Positions 26,953 to 38,320 of a stretch of 64,000 nt of DNA are shown one piece after another (position 1 is the stretch's first letter; each line of letters opens with the position of its first letter). This DNA comes from Saccopteryx bilineata (lineage: Eukaryota; Chordata; Mammalia; Chiroptera; Emballonuridae), in the NCBI RefSeq assembly GCF_036850765.1, contig NC_089495.1:116583033-116647032 (forward strand), given 5' to 3'. A program made the translations under genes and the position numbers. Under the pieces are notes generated by a model. The model made no database searches. It had not been told where the DNA came from and saw only the letters and a program-made list of their open reading frames with translations.

Positions 26953-27140
26953 CTTTTTTTAATAGAGACAGAGATGGAGTGAGAGATAGATAGAGTGAGA
27001 AGCATCAACTCCTTTGTCCATTTAGTTCTATTTAGTTGTGTATTCATTGATTGGTTCTCTAAGTGCTCTGACTGGGCATCAAACCAATGACCTAAGTGCA
27101 CCATGATGATGCTTTATCCACTGAGCAACCTGGCTAAGGC
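26953..27140 (-). mobile_element. old tRNA-derived SINE
   Basis: Reverse orientation: a GA-rich 3' part (agagacagagatgg), agaagcatcaactc, then gctctgactgggcatcaaac and a head ending tatccactgagcaacctggc. It is related to the third SINE family seen at 49974 and 57741, but much decayed. Confidence 0.65.
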
Positions 27141-27652
27141 CTCCTTTATAACTTTTAGAAAGCAGTAAGTAGAATGGTAGGGTCAATTTATTTTCCCTTT
27201 GGTTTGAAGCTAGGAGAAGTACTTCTTTTTCCTAATTTTTTTTTCATACCTGTGTATTATCATGATATTAATTTTAGTTCATTTTAATTTTGTGTGTCTA
27301 ACATCTTCTGTTCATCAATTTCTACAAAAATGGAATAAAATCATTTATTATTTGTAACTTATTTTATTTCTTTAGCTTGAGTTGAAAGTGGCATTTTTTA
27401 AGCTGAGATATTTATCTGCCATTGTCCTGGAAAGACCTTCAGATAACAAACATCATTCAGAGAATTATCTTCAAATTCTAAGTTTCTAAATACAATTAAA
27501 TTTTGAATGTCAAAGGAAATATTTTATATTTTATTTTATATATCAAGTATTACAGGGGTAGCATATATAAAATTAATATGTATTTATGTTAAGTCAACAA
27601 TACTTTGATATTCTGTATTGTTTTAGCTTAAATTTCTCCTCTCTTTCTTTAG

Positions 27653-27805
27653 TCCTCACGAGTTCATATAACTAGAGCTGTGCTGGAGCAGTTTTTATCC
27701 TTTGCAAAGTACCTGGATGGTTTATCTCATGGAGCACCATTGCTGAAGCAGCTTTGTGATCATATCTTATTCAACCCAGCCATCTGGATACATACACCTG
27801 CAAAG
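27653..27805 (+). CDS. NBEA: NBEA exon D (51 codons, phase 0 to 0)
   Basis: The acceptor is tctttctttag; the donor is aag|gtaaaa. It encodes SSRVHITRAVLEQFLSFAKY, then GAPLLKQLCDHILFNPAIWIHTPAK when read in parts. The spacing of Leu and Ile residues suggests paired helices of the armadillo-like solenoid. At 153 bp with both ends between codons it is frame-neutral if skipped. Confidence 0.96.
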
Positions 27806-29185
27806 GTAAAAGTTTACTTTCATTTATTTTATTTTTGTGTAATGTTATAAAAAGTCATTATTATATCTAAACTATTCGTTAGAAAACATTCGGAATTTTC
27901 AACTTAATTTTACAGTCAATATGAAGCAATTACTGTATTTTTCACTCCATAAGACACACTTTATTCCCCCCCCAAAGTGGAGGGGAAAATGCTTGTGCGT
28001 CTTATGGAGCAAAAAATACAGTATTTTATTAAATATTTTAACACACCATTTGGTTCAGAATATTTCTTTTCTTCTTTTCCTCCTTAAAACTCTAGGTGTG
28101 TCTTATGGTCAGGTGTGTTGTATGGAGTAAAAAGTATGGTATATTAAGCAGTGAAAGAAATCAAAATATTAAATATGTAAATAATAAATAAATTAAACTG
28201 TAGTTAATAATTAAGTTTGATATAATAACTGCATTCTGAAGTGATTGGATGTGATTTGTACTTTTCTAAGAAAGAGAATTTGGTATACTAATTATTAGAA
28301 GACTATGTCAGAAGAGATAAAACAACAGATAACCAACTGTATTATAACTGTGATCATTGTGACTGGAAAATTGCTCATATTCTAACTATAGAGTTTATAT
28401 CATGACATGTAAATGTCATGTTTTAAAATAAATGTATACATAAGACTTTTTTCTAGATATGAATATAAAATTTTTAGTATTTGGCCTACATGAATTTAGT
28501 CTGTTATAGTCTAGTAAATCAATAATGAGGGGCCTTTTTGTGAATTTGAGCTGCCTTTTACAGTCTTCAAAATTTTCTCATAACTTTGTTTAAATAAAGC
28601 TTATGTTTTGATTTTTATTATAGTTTATCATGTTTGTTATGGTTCTAATCTCAAACTTGAAGTTTATTCACTGTTTCAGCAAGGTGTTTGACTTGTCATT
28701 TCTCTACTTACATGGTTACATTCTGATATTATGGCAATGGGTTAAGAAATTTTGAAATTATATGAACTTTTAAGGTATATAAGAACAATATGTATTTTTT
28801 GCAAATATGAAATAGCTGTCTGATGTTAGTTCTGTTCTTTTTAGCTGCTGAAATGGACTTTGATTAATGGTTTTAGTTCAGTTGACTTAAAAATTTGATC
28901 ACCCTTTTAGATACTTCCAAAGGAATTATTGAATTATTTAAAATTATTTCATGGTTAATTGCTATTATATTACCTTTATTAAGATAAATACTAGAATATA
29001 TTGATTGCAGATTATTTCTTTAATATAAATAATGTTCAATAAAGTCATTTTTAAGCTCATAATATATGCTACTTTTTTGGCCTTTATTAATTTGCTTTTA
29101 AGTTAGGAAAAAAATGTGTATGTATAGTATAAATACTAGAAACATTTTAAATTTATTTTATTGTTCTGTTAATATTTTGTATTAG
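27806..29185 (+). other. intron D-E (1.4 kb)
   Basis: The 5' part carries a TA-flanked MITE (27933-28139). The remainder, 28142-29185, is AT-rich with no feature I recognise. Confidence 0.88.
27933..28139. mobile_element. TA-flanked MITE with nested inverted repeat
   Basis: The left end ctgtatttttcactccataa is mirrored at 28003-28021 (ttatggagcaaaaaatacag) and again, more diverged, at the far end (tatggagtaaaaagtatgg). TA sits at 27931-27932 and 28140-28141. It is non-coding. Confidence 0.65.
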
Positions 29186-29354
29186 GTTCAGCTTTCTCTA
29201 TACACTTATTTGTCTGCTGAATTTATTGGAACTGCTACCATTTACACCACCATACGCAGAGTAGGAACAGTATTACAGCTGATGCACACATTAAAATATT
29301 ACTACTGGGTCCTTAATCCTGCCGACAGTAGTGGCATTACACCTAGGGGATTAG
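29186..29354 (+). CDS. NBEA: NBEA exon E (56 codons plus 1 base)
   Basis: The acceptor is ttttgtattag; the donor is ttag|gtgagt. It encodes [20 protein letters not shown], then [20 protein letters not shown] and [13 protein letters not shown]. The aromatic LKYYYW block is a hallmark of the NBEA/LRBA family in this region. The final g is the first base of an Asp codon finished in exon F. I recall Ile and Lys at two sites in human NBEA (VINPAD, ITPKG) where this sequence has Leu and Arg; this is from memory and both would be conservative changes. Confidence 0.97.
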
Positions 29355-29759
29355 GTGAGTGTGATACTTACTGTACTTTTAACTGTTTTGTGGTTTTTCT
29401 GTATTCTGAGCACAGTCATAGTGAACAAATATGCATGGATATGGAAATATCACTGAACTATATTGTCTTATAGAATAAACGAATATTGAGAATTTTTTGT
29501 GCTAAAGAAGTTTATAGCTTTGTGATATTAAAATATTTTTGGAATAAGACGGGAAAAATAATAATATTCTTCCTGTTTAGTCTATGTGCTTGTGATTCAG
29601 GAGGATATATCCATAATATTAAAAACACATGAATGATATTGATCATGAACCATGAGTTCTAATACAGCTATTTTAACATTTTGAAATTGCTGCCTTTCTT
29701 TATATGTTTCCCAGACTTCAGCCTTTCTTCCAATTGTTGTAGAAGCTGATTTTTCACTG

Positions 29760-30250
29760 CACTGTGTTGTTTAAAATATATTGCCAATTTTTTAAATGAT
29801 ATAAAAATACATACTCATCATAGAAAGTAAAATAATAGAAAAAAAAGTATTCCTAACCTGGACTTCAGGAATTAACTGTTACAAGTTTGGTGTGTGTTCT
29901 TCTACTCTTTTTCATTGCATAAATATGTGAAATATTTACACTCTTACAGAATTGAAATTTTCTTGATTTATGTGTGTTTTTCTTTGGGCTCTACATAGTA
30001 TTTTAAGAGGCTGTACCATTTATATTTTTCTAAAGTTTTTATTTTATAAATAATTAAATCTGCAGATTGGTTTTATTGTATGTAGTCATTTGCCTCCATG
30101 TTTTATTTGTTTAGAATTATCGAGGAAGGGCTTCCTGATAAATATTATCAATATTTTTTAGAAAAGTTTACCAGTTTACAATTTCACCAGTGGTATGTTA
30201 AGTGCTTTTCTCAGCATATTTGCAATAGCAGTGCAAATTGTCTTTTTATA
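29760..30250. repeat. possible old LINE fragment
   Basis: Text such as atacatactcatcatagaaa and gtttaccagtttacaatttc resembles ancient repeat consensus, but I cannot assign a family or strand. Confidence 0.3.
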
Positions 30251-30318
30251 AAATCTTTTTGATATGGGAAAATAGCATTTTACTACTTTAATATTCACTT
30301 ATTACCTTACTTTTATGC

Positions 30319-30667
30319 CTTTTTTTTTTTTTTTGTATTTTTCCGAAGCTGGAAATGGGGAGGCAGTCAGACAGACTCCTGCATGCGCCCGACCAGGATC
30401 CACCTGGCATGCCCTCTGGGGCAATGCTCTTTTGCAACCAGAGCCATTCTAGCGCCTTAGGCAGAGGCCACAGAGCCATCCTCAGTGCCCGGGCAAACTT
30501 TGCTCCAGTGGAGCCTTGGCTGCGAGAGGGGAAGAGAGAGAGAGGAAGGAGAGGGGGCGGGGTGGAGAAGCAGATGGGCTCTTCTCCTGTGTGCCCTGGC
30601 CGGGAATCGAACCCGGGACTTCTGCACGCCAGGTCGACGCTCTACCACTGAGCCAACTGGCCAGGCC
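30319..30667 (-). mobile_element. Rhin-type SINE, short-body subfamily
   Basis: Full-length, reverse, with a poly-T start and a tRNA-like head at the right end. The flanks acttttatgcctttt and acctttatgtctttt are the target duplication. The body has lost part of the ctggtgggc module region. Confidence 0.94.
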
Positions 30668-30774
30668 ACCTTTATGTCTTTTATTGATGGGATTTAAAAA
30701 ATTGTATTATTTGTACTGAGATATATTATTCCACTATTTTTGGCTTTTTCTGTTGTTTCTAAACTTAGTAATGC

Positions 30775-30965
30775 CTAAAATTTACTGAATGTTCACTATG
30801 AGTTGGAATCAGTGCTAAGCATTCTACATCTTAATTTTGTCTAATCATTTGTATGTGAATTATATATACATAGACATATTTACATATATGCATAAGACTA
30901 TATCTAAATATAACTACTTCGTTAATCTCACTCCCATTTTGCAGATTGAGAAAAAGAAATGACAA
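30775..30965 (+). repeat. MIR fragment
   Basis: It contains ttcactatgagttggaatca, gctaagcattctacat and cattttgcagattgagaaa, in MIR order. Confidence 0.6.
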
Positions 30966-31008
30966 AACTAAAATTTGAATCATTGTTTATCTGACACAGA
31001 CCCTTGTT

Positions 31009-31378
31009 CTTATTTATTTATTTATTTGTTATTAAGTGAGAGTCAGGGAGGCAGAGACAGACTCCTGCATACGCCCTGATCGGGATCCACCTGACAAATC
31101 CTTACCAGGCAATGCTTTGCCCATCTGGCCACTGCTCTGTTGCTCTGCAACTGAGCTATTTTGGCACTTGAGGCAAGGTCATGTAGCCATCCTCAGCAGG
31201 CAGGGCCAACTTGCTCAGATTGTTTGAGCCATGGCTGCAGGAGGGGAAGAGAGAGAGAGAAGGGGGTGGGGTAGAGAAGCAGATAGTCACTTCTCCTGTG
31301 TGCCTTGACTGGGAATCTAACCCAGGAGTTCCACATGCCAGGCCTATGCTCTACCGCTAAGCCAGTCGACCAGAGCCA
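31009..31378 (-). mobile_element. Rhin-type SINE, old copy
   Basis: Reverse, beginning with a (TTTA)-rich tail; its head ends ctctaccgctaagccagtcg. Several indels and lost CpGs make it older than the copies beside it. Confidence 0.88.
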
Positions 31379-31496
31379 AGACGCCTGTTTTGAACACTAC
31401 CTCTGATAGAGGTTTTTTTTTTCTAGGAAAATCATATATTCACACATTTATTTCTGCTTCAAAAATTAATTTCTCATTTATAGAAAATTTTCAAGG

Positions 31497-31850
31497 GCCC
31501 TGGCCGATTTGCTCAGCGGTTGAGTGTTGGCTGGGCGTGTGAATGTCCCAGGTTCGATTCCTGGCCATGGAACACAGGAGAGGTGACCATCTCCTTCTCC
31601 ACCCTTCCCCCTCTCCCTTTTCTCTATCTCTCTCTTACCCTCCTGCAGCCATGGCTTCATTGGAGCAAGTTAACTTGGGCTCTGAGGATGGCACCATGGC
31701 CTCACCTCAGGTGTTAAAATGGCTCCGGCTACAACAGAGCAATGGCTCCAGATGGGCAAACCATTGCCCCCTAGTGGGCTTGCCAGGTAGATCCTGATCG
31801 GATTCGTGCAGGAGTCTGTCTTTCTGAAAAATTAAAAAAATTAAAAAAAA
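31497..31850 (+). mobile_element. Rhin-type SINE, short-body subfamily
   Basis: Head gccctggccgatttgctcag, box B ggttcgattcc, a diverged body and a TTAAAAAAA tail. It lies tail-to-head with the 31009 copy. Confidence 0.92.
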
Positions 31851-32131
31851 GAAGAATTTTGCAGGGAATTATTATATACTCCCACCATATTTCCCAATAT
31901 TTTACATTTTACTTCATAGACTTTATTATTCTCTACATTTATGTAAATATAATCACACATACATATACTTACGCATATTGTTTCTGAATCATTTGAGAAT
32001 AAATTTTTTATATAATGCCTTACTTCCTCTAAATACTGTATTTCCTAAAACATATAAGAACACTCACTTAGATCACCAAAGGTAACCATAAAATCAGGTA
32101 ATTAACATTAATATAATAGTATCATCTAACC

Positions 32132-32430
32132 CAGTGGTCCCCAACCCCCGGGCCACGGACAGGTATTTGTCTGTGGGCCATTTGGTACCGGTCTGCAGAG
32201 AAAGAATAAATAACTTACATTATTTCTGTTTTATTTATATTTAAATCTGAACGATGTTTTATTTTTTAAAAAATGACCAGATTCCCTCTGTTACATCTGT
32301 CTAAGACTCACTCTTGGACGCTTGTCTCAGTCACGTGATACATTTATCTGTCTCACTCTAAAAGCCGGTCCGTGAAAATATTTTCTGACATTAAACCGGT
32401 CTGTGGCCCAAAAAAGGTTGGGGACCACTA
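32132..32430. mobile_element. non-autonomous hAT element
   Basis: The ends cagtggtccccaac and the complement of gttggggaccacta give hAT inverted repeats. Perfect 8-bp duplications ATCTAACC lie at 32124-32131 and 32431-32438. The last base is a instead of the expected g. There is no coding frame. Confidence 0.88.
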
Positions 32431-32483
32431 ATCTAACCCAAAGATCCTATTGAAATTATCCCATCAGTTATTTCAATAATACC

Positions 32484-33068
32484 CAGTGTGTCCGTAAAGT
32501 CATGGTGCACTTTTGACCGGTCACAGGAAAGCAACAAAAGACGATAGAAATGTGAAATCTGCACCAAATAACAGGAAAACTCTCCCAGTTTCATACCTAT
32601 TCAGTGCAGTTTGATGTGGGCTCACACACATTTTTTAGGGCTCCTTAGGTAGCTATCCCGTATAGCCTCTACAGACTCCTCACTGACTGATGGCCTACCA
32701 GAACAGGGTTTCTCCACCAAACTGCCGGTTTCCTTCAACTGCTTTTCCCGCCGAGTAATGTTATTCCTATGTGGTGGCGTTTCGTTATAAACGCGCCGAT
32801 ATTCATGTTGCACTTTGGTCACGGATTCGAATGTAGCAAGCCACAGAACACACTGAACTTTCCTCTGTACCACCACATCTCGACTGGCATTGCCATGGGC
32901 TGTATACATGGTGTTATGTCATCATCTGCGCATGCGCACATGCTGCCACATCATCCTACAGAAACTGGGAGGGTTTTCCTTTTATTTGGTATAGATTTTA
33001 CATTTCTATCATTTTTGTTACTTTCCTGTAACCGGTCAAAAGTGCACTATGACTTTACGGACACAGTG
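32484..33068. mobile_element. mariner-like element with transposase relic
   Basis: A 585-bp element with inverted repeats of about 110 bp (inner part includes cacttttgaccggt and gatagaaatg) and TA at the right edge. The minus-strand frame 32622-32909 reads like the N-terminal helix-turn-helix of a mariner/DUF4817-type transposase: RKVQCVLW, EYRRVYNE, PPHRNNI, LKETGSL, SGRPSVS, IRDSYLRSPKK. The DDE catalytic region is absent, so it is non-autonomous. Confidence 0.85.
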
Positions 33069-33404
33069 TACTTTCTAGGAAAAAAAAATTACTGTTTTCC
33101 CTGATACTCGGTTGAAGATCTTTTATGCTGTTAGTTGTCTTTTCATTTATTAGCTTTGATGTAGAATACTTTTTTTAGTGTTACCTTGACATTTTTGAAG
33201 AACAGTGGCAAATTACTTTTTAGGAAGTCCCTTTATTTGAGTCTCTTTGATAACTGCTCATGAAAATTCAGGTTTTTCATTTTTGGACAAAATTACATGG
33301 AAGTTAGACCAGTTCTTTCTCATTTTATCATGTTAAGTGGCACATAATGTTGAGTTGTCTTCTTAGTACTGATGTTAATTTTGGTCTCTTATTAAGAGAT
33401 ATCT

Positions 33405-33740
33405 ACCAGGTTTAAAAAAAATTTATGGACTTATTGGGGTAACATTAGTTAATAAGATTAAAGGTATTAGGGCCACAATTTATAATACATCATCTGTATA
33501 TTGTATTGTGTGTTCACCACTCAAGTCAGGTCTTCTTCTATGACCATTTATCCCTGCTTTGGCCCCTCCTACCTTCTCCTACCCCCTTCTTCCTCATAAT
33601 CACTACACTGTGGTCTGTGTCTATGAGTTATTTTTTCTTTGCTTGGCCCCTTCACCTTTTTCATCCATCCCCTAAACTCCTTCTTTTGACAACCATCTAT
33701 TCTCCATATCTGAGTCTATTTCTATTTTGTTAGTTTCTTA
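33405..33740 (-). mobile_element. L1 3' UTR fragment
   Basis: Reverse L1 3' UTR-like text (attggggtaacattagttaa; tgtgtgttcaccactcaag) followed by a CT-rich stretch. The 33506-33733 frame is spurious. Confidence 0.65.
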
Positions 33741-34029
33741 ACTGTAAAATCACTACTTTCTCTTTTGTAATGGTAAATATTCAGTGGGAAAATACATCCA
33801 GATATATAAATGTCCTGTTTTGTAACAAATGTTTGCCTCCTAATTCATTGGTAACTCTGGTCAGAATTGATTTTTACTCTCAATGCTGCCAAGTAGCAAT
33901 ATTGTCTAACATTTGTTACTTTTACTACAACTGTAGAAATAACTTTTTTCTCTTATATTGATTTGTTTATTTTTATTATTAGCATAAATTTTATGGGCTT
34001 CTATTTTCTTCAGTATTTAATGGGCTTTC

Positions 34030-34200
34030 TCTTTTGAGGGCCAGACAGTAAATGTTTTAGGCTTAGGAAGTCTTAAGAGCTCTGTTGCAAATAGTTACAT
34101 CTGCCATTGTGTTGCAACCCCCCCCAAACAAAGCAAAACTATAGACAGTATTTAAATGAATGGGTGTGGTTTGGTTCATGAAACTTAAAACTGGCTTAAT
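34030..34200 (-). mobile_element. ancient hAT-like fragment
   Basis: Diverged segment (ggccagacagtaaatgtttt; tctgccattgtgttgcaac) corresponding, in reverse, to the family seen at 53625 and 54825. Confidence 0.45.
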
Positions 34201-34229
34201 GTAACCCAAAGACTTTCCCTTGAGTTGTA

Positions 34230-34990
34230 TCACTATTTATTTTTATGTTCAAGTTGTCTCAGTTTTGACCAGTAGAAATCCCTTCATGAGTTTTTAGGTT
34301 TTCATGACCAGTGTTCATATTAGTACTTCCTTACTTCTGGTACAAGATGTCCTTGGTTCATATTAAGCTTCCTACCCCAGTCCTGGAGTCATCTATTTCT
34401 TCAGGGGCCTTGGACTGTTTTGGTGGATATGGTGTTTAGGAACCAAGATCTGGGTGTTAAGCGTGCTGCTTGTCCTTATTATCCTTTGGGTGTTATTGTT
34501 TCTGGACATTCTTAGTGAAAATTATATATGCATGTACACATTGAAACTAATCTATCCATATTAAAATCTATGAGTTCATACCAATACTTTCAATTCTAGT
34601 CCAAAACTACATGGTTCAGTTTAACTTAAAATGTGTGGTATCTCAGCTTTCTTTCTTGAACAGTGAGAACTCTGACTCCCATTATCTTTAATATATTTAT
34701 ATTATTGCTTATTCTACTATATGAAACAGTTGTTCTGACACCTATACCATCACCTCTCAAACTTCATATGCCAGTTGACTCTGACCATCTTCACAACTCT
34801 ATAACTCTGGGTGATCCTTGTCACCTCTTGAACCTCTGATGTTTCTTTACTGTTGCCCACTGTGGTTCTCTTGTCTTCTTTCTTGCCTCACCCTGATGGG
34901 GTCACTCCTTGGTCCATGCTACCTCTGGTGTCTCCATGGCCCCTGCTACATCGTGGACCCTTAGGTCCTGCTGGCTCTAGCCACCTCAAA
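34230..34990. repeat. probable old L1-related sequence
   Basis: Segments such as agtcctggagtcatctattt and aaccaagatctgggtgttaa match an old mammalian repeat that I remember as L1M-type. Strand and boundaries are not certain. Confidence 0.35.
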
Positions 34991-35964
34991 TAGAGGGGAG
35001 GGAAAAAAACTAATAAATATATTTTTAAAGGAAAGTGACAAGAAAAGTAGAAAAACATTTTCTTTATGGCTTAATTTATTCTTTTCAATCTATCCTCTTA
35101 TTAATTTATTTTTTTAAACATCTTTTTAATCCATTGAAATTTGGTTATTTGGTGGAATGCAAAATTCTGATTTGAAACATAGTTTTCAAAGTGAAAGCTT
35201 TTATCAATACCATTTTAAATGGAAATGCTTTTAGGACATAGTAAGGATAATTTGTACTTTGGATCCTTTTGCTTTGACTTTGATTTAGCACTTTTGTTTT
35301 TAAAATTATCATTATACTGGGTTAACTGTAAAAATATTTATTTATATTACAAATATTGTAATACATGAACTTGATCGCAAGTGAAATAATAGAAAGGTTC
35401 ATGAATAAAAAATAATATTCTTGCAAGGAGCCAGTATTACCAGCCTTACATACACTTCTGCCTCTCTTTTTTTCTGTTCATGCATGCACTAGGTGATTCA
35501 AATGATAGGTGTTTTAAAGATATATTTTGAATCTATCATAAACACAAAGTGGTGTTATTTGTAAATGTAAAATGCACCTCATATAATTAGCATTAAGCTT
35601 AAAAATTAAAACATTACCTTAAGCCTGTATCTTTATCCCTTTTCCAGCCATAGAGATAAGCTTATCCTTAATTTTTTATGCTTTGACTTTACTTGAGTAC
35701 ATATTATTTTTAACTATGCTTGACTCCTTTCCTATTTATGTATATATTTCTAAACAATTTATTGTTTACCTTCTGTATTTTATATAAATGTATCATTTGT
35801 GATTTGTTGAAGTCATTCAGTTTCATTTTTGTGAGATAAACTTTATTTTATTTTGTAAAATATGAGTTTATGTTGCATGCATACACAAAATTTACACATA
35901 TCTGTATTTTTCTCTGTAACCTGCTCTTTACATTGTGTAATATATGACAATGGTATTGACATGT

Positions 35965-36140
35965 AACATTTACCGAGTACTTACAATTAAAACGTACCAG
36001 ACACTATTCTGATTTTTTTACGTTAATTCATTTAATTCTCAAAATTGCCCTATAGCATAAGCACTATTATCTTAATTTTAACAACAAATAATTGATGCAT
36101 TAAAGTAATATATAACTTGTCCAAAATCATTAAGTGGCAG
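35965..36140 (+). repeat. MIR fragment
   Basis: It contains accgagtacttacaatta, accagacactattctga and a decayed continuation to aagtggcag, in MIR order. Confidence 0.6.
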
Positions 36141-36163
36141 AAAAATTATAAATAAAACAGAGA

Positions 36164-36567
36164 GCCCTGGCCGGTTGGTTCAGCGGTAGAGCGGTGGCCT
36201 GGCGTGTGGGGGACCCGGGTTCGATTCTCGGCCAGGGCACATAGGAGAAGCTCCCATTTGCTTCTCCACCCCCACCCCCTCCTTCCTCTCTGTTTCTCTC
36301 TTCCCCTCCCGCAGCCAAGGCTCCATTGGAGCAAAGATGGTCCTTGCGCTGGGGATGGCTCCTTGGCCTCTGCCCCAGGTGCTAGAGTGGCTCTGGTCGC
36401 GGCAGAGCGATGCCCCGGAGGGGCAGAGCATCGCCCCCTGGTGGGCAGAGCGTCACCCCTGGTGGGCGTGCGGGGTGGATCCTGGTCTGGCGCATGCGGG
36501 AGTCTGTCTGACTGTTTCTCCCCGTTTCCAGCTTCAGAAAAATACAAACAAAGACAACAACAACAAA
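36164..36567 (+). mobile_element. Rhin-type SINE, long-body subfamily
   Basis: Full-length, with A box ggttcagcggtagagc, B box ggttcgattctc, CpG-rich body and two ctggtgggc modules. The tail is A-rich with CAA repeats. I see no clean target duplication. Confidence 0.94.
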
Positions 36568-36597
36568 GATAATTGTACTAAAATACTGGCTGTCTCA

Positions 36598-36778
36598 GCC
36601 TGACCTGTGGTGGTGTATTGGATAAAGCATCAACCTGGAATGCTGAAGTCACTAGTTCGAAACCCTGGGCTTGCCTGGTCAACGCACATATAGGAAGCAA
36701 CTACTACGAGTTAATGCTTCCCACACTCCACCTTTTACTCCCCCCCCCAAGTATCAATAAATAATTTTTTTTGAAAAA
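36598..36778 (+). mobile_element. second-family tRNA SINE
   Basis: Head gcctgacctgtggtgg, box B agttcgaaacc, gcttgcctggtcaacgc, ending in an A/T-rich tail. The flanks tactggctgtc and tattggctgtc are the target duplication. Confidence 0.92.
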
Positions 36779-37679
36779 GGTATTGGCTGTCACTACTGAG
36801 ATGGAATTGGGGACATACTTAGGAGGGGAATGTGGCTCAGAGCTGTGGGCTGAGGGAGAGTAAGGGCTCTGTTATTTGGGTACCACAGCCAGTTATTCAG
36901 GAATTTTATAAACTGGTACTTAAACCACCGGTAGCGTGGACTTGAAATCAATCATTGTGGAAGTATCTACGTAAAAAACCCAGAAATCTGCAAACGATAT
37001 GAATCAGGACCTCACCCCCCACTTTGTGTAGGTCCTTACCTGCACACTGCTGGCTCACCGGCTTCCCTGCAGGCTGCTGTCAGTGTTCACTTTAGTTTGC
37101 CTAAAAATTGGTTAAACAGGTGTTTATTTTAGAATTCATTATGCTGTAAATTTATATCTTATGTATGTGTGCTATTTTTCACAGTGAAAAGTATTTTTAA
37201 AGAAAAAGTAATATGAAGTGTTAGTAAGGAGGGAAAGGGTGCTCTGAATTCTGGCAGGAGTGGGGCAAAGAGCAGGGAGAAGTCAGGAGTTGGAGAGCGC
37301 TTTCCTTCTCCAGAGCGAGTGGAAGAGGTTCAACGTTAATTTGCTTTGAGATCAAATAATCTGCATGTCTAATTTTGGGGGATAAATAAGAGATGTCAGT
37401 TATTACACATAAAAGGATTATAGTTTTAAACATCATAGAGAAGCTGTAATAAATTCTTACTGTATTAAGGAAAGTTTGATGTTTAAGGACTTCCATGGTT
37501 CTAGCTATATACCTTAAAGGTATAATTTAATTATTGTATATTACCTATATTATATCATATATCATTACATATTCTCATAGTTTTGATAATTAAAAAATTG
37601 CAATTAATTACTTTGAAAATTAGGTGTTATTATGGAATTGGTATACTGTATATCCTTGATTTGTTATCATTTTCATTTA

Positions 37680-37745
37680 TTGAGTCTTAAGTGTTTATTG
37701 AGTGCCCACTATAATATGTATTTGGTACATACAAGGGACATGGAA
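37680..37745 (+). repeat. short MIR-like core
   Basis: tttattgagtgcccactat is a MIR core motif; the surroundings are too diverged to extend it. Confidence 0.45.
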
Positions 37746-38240
37746 AAAAAATGCTTCAGAAAAAATAATTACAGTAGAGTGTCACTTGTTTGGTGCTTTG
37801 TTTTATAATGTATGGGGTGAAAATGAAAAGAATCTTTAAATGAAGACATGTTTGAGAATGGAAGAAGTATTGGGGAAACTCGGACTTGAGTGGAAAAAGA
37901 GAAACAACCTATTAGTAAAAGTAGGAAAAAGTATCCATTTAACTATTTGGTGATTATATATTCTTTAATGTATATTCATGTAATTTTAAAAAGTAATTCT
38001 TTCCTCCAAATCTGACAGAAGTGAAAAATTTGAAACTGTCAAAAATCTGAAAATTAATGTTTAGATTCTCTGATGTAATTAAAATTATACAGCATTATAC
38101 TAATAAATATTATAATTATAATAAATATAACTTTAAAAAAATTCCATAGTATCCTAACATTATTACATTAAGCTTATATAATATGATGATTTTTTTTCTG
38201 TTTTTTTTCTTCTCTCTTTTTGCTCTTTCTTTTATTCTAG

Positions 38241-38320
38241 ATGGTCCTCGGCCATCACAAAAAGAAATTATATCACTGCGGGCATTTATGCTACTTTTTC
38301 TGAAACAGCTCATACTAAAG
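38241..38320 (+). CDS. NBEA: NBEA exon F (2 bases plus 26 codons)
   Basis: The acceptor is tttattctag behind a long pyrimidine tract; the donor is aag|gtaaaa. It completes the Asp codon from exon E and reads GPRPSQKEIISLRAFMLLFL, ending KQLILK. Phases on both sides match the neighbours exactly. The hydrophobic AFMLLFLKQL stretch is a buried helix of the solenoid and not a likely membrane span, because basic residues interrupt it. Confidence 0.96.

Larger units (their letters stand above)
20120..27652 (+). other. intron C-D (7.5 kb)
   Basis: It holds two minus-oriented tRNA-derived SINEs, an old minus-strand L1 3' end and plus-strand L2 fragments (listed separately). I recognise nothing in 20641-20989, 24466-25319, 25546-26952 and 27141-27652; these are AT-rich unique sequence. 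Confidence 0.85.
29355..38240 (+). other. intron E-F (8.9 kb)
   Basis: It holds four Rhin-type SINEs, one further tRNA-SINE, MIR fragments, a hAT element with a perfect 8-bp duplication, a mariner-like element and L1 fragments, all listed separately. I recognise nothing in 29355-29759, 33071-33404, 35011-35964, 36779-37679 and 37746-38240. A pyrimidine-rich run just before 38240 is the splice acceptor tract of exon F. Confidence 0.85.

Noticed and set aside
32622..32909. A domesticated transposase gene
   Set aside because: The frame covers only the N-terminal DNA-binding part, sits between intact inverted repeats of a mobile element, and the sister copy is broken; there is no sign of a host gene.
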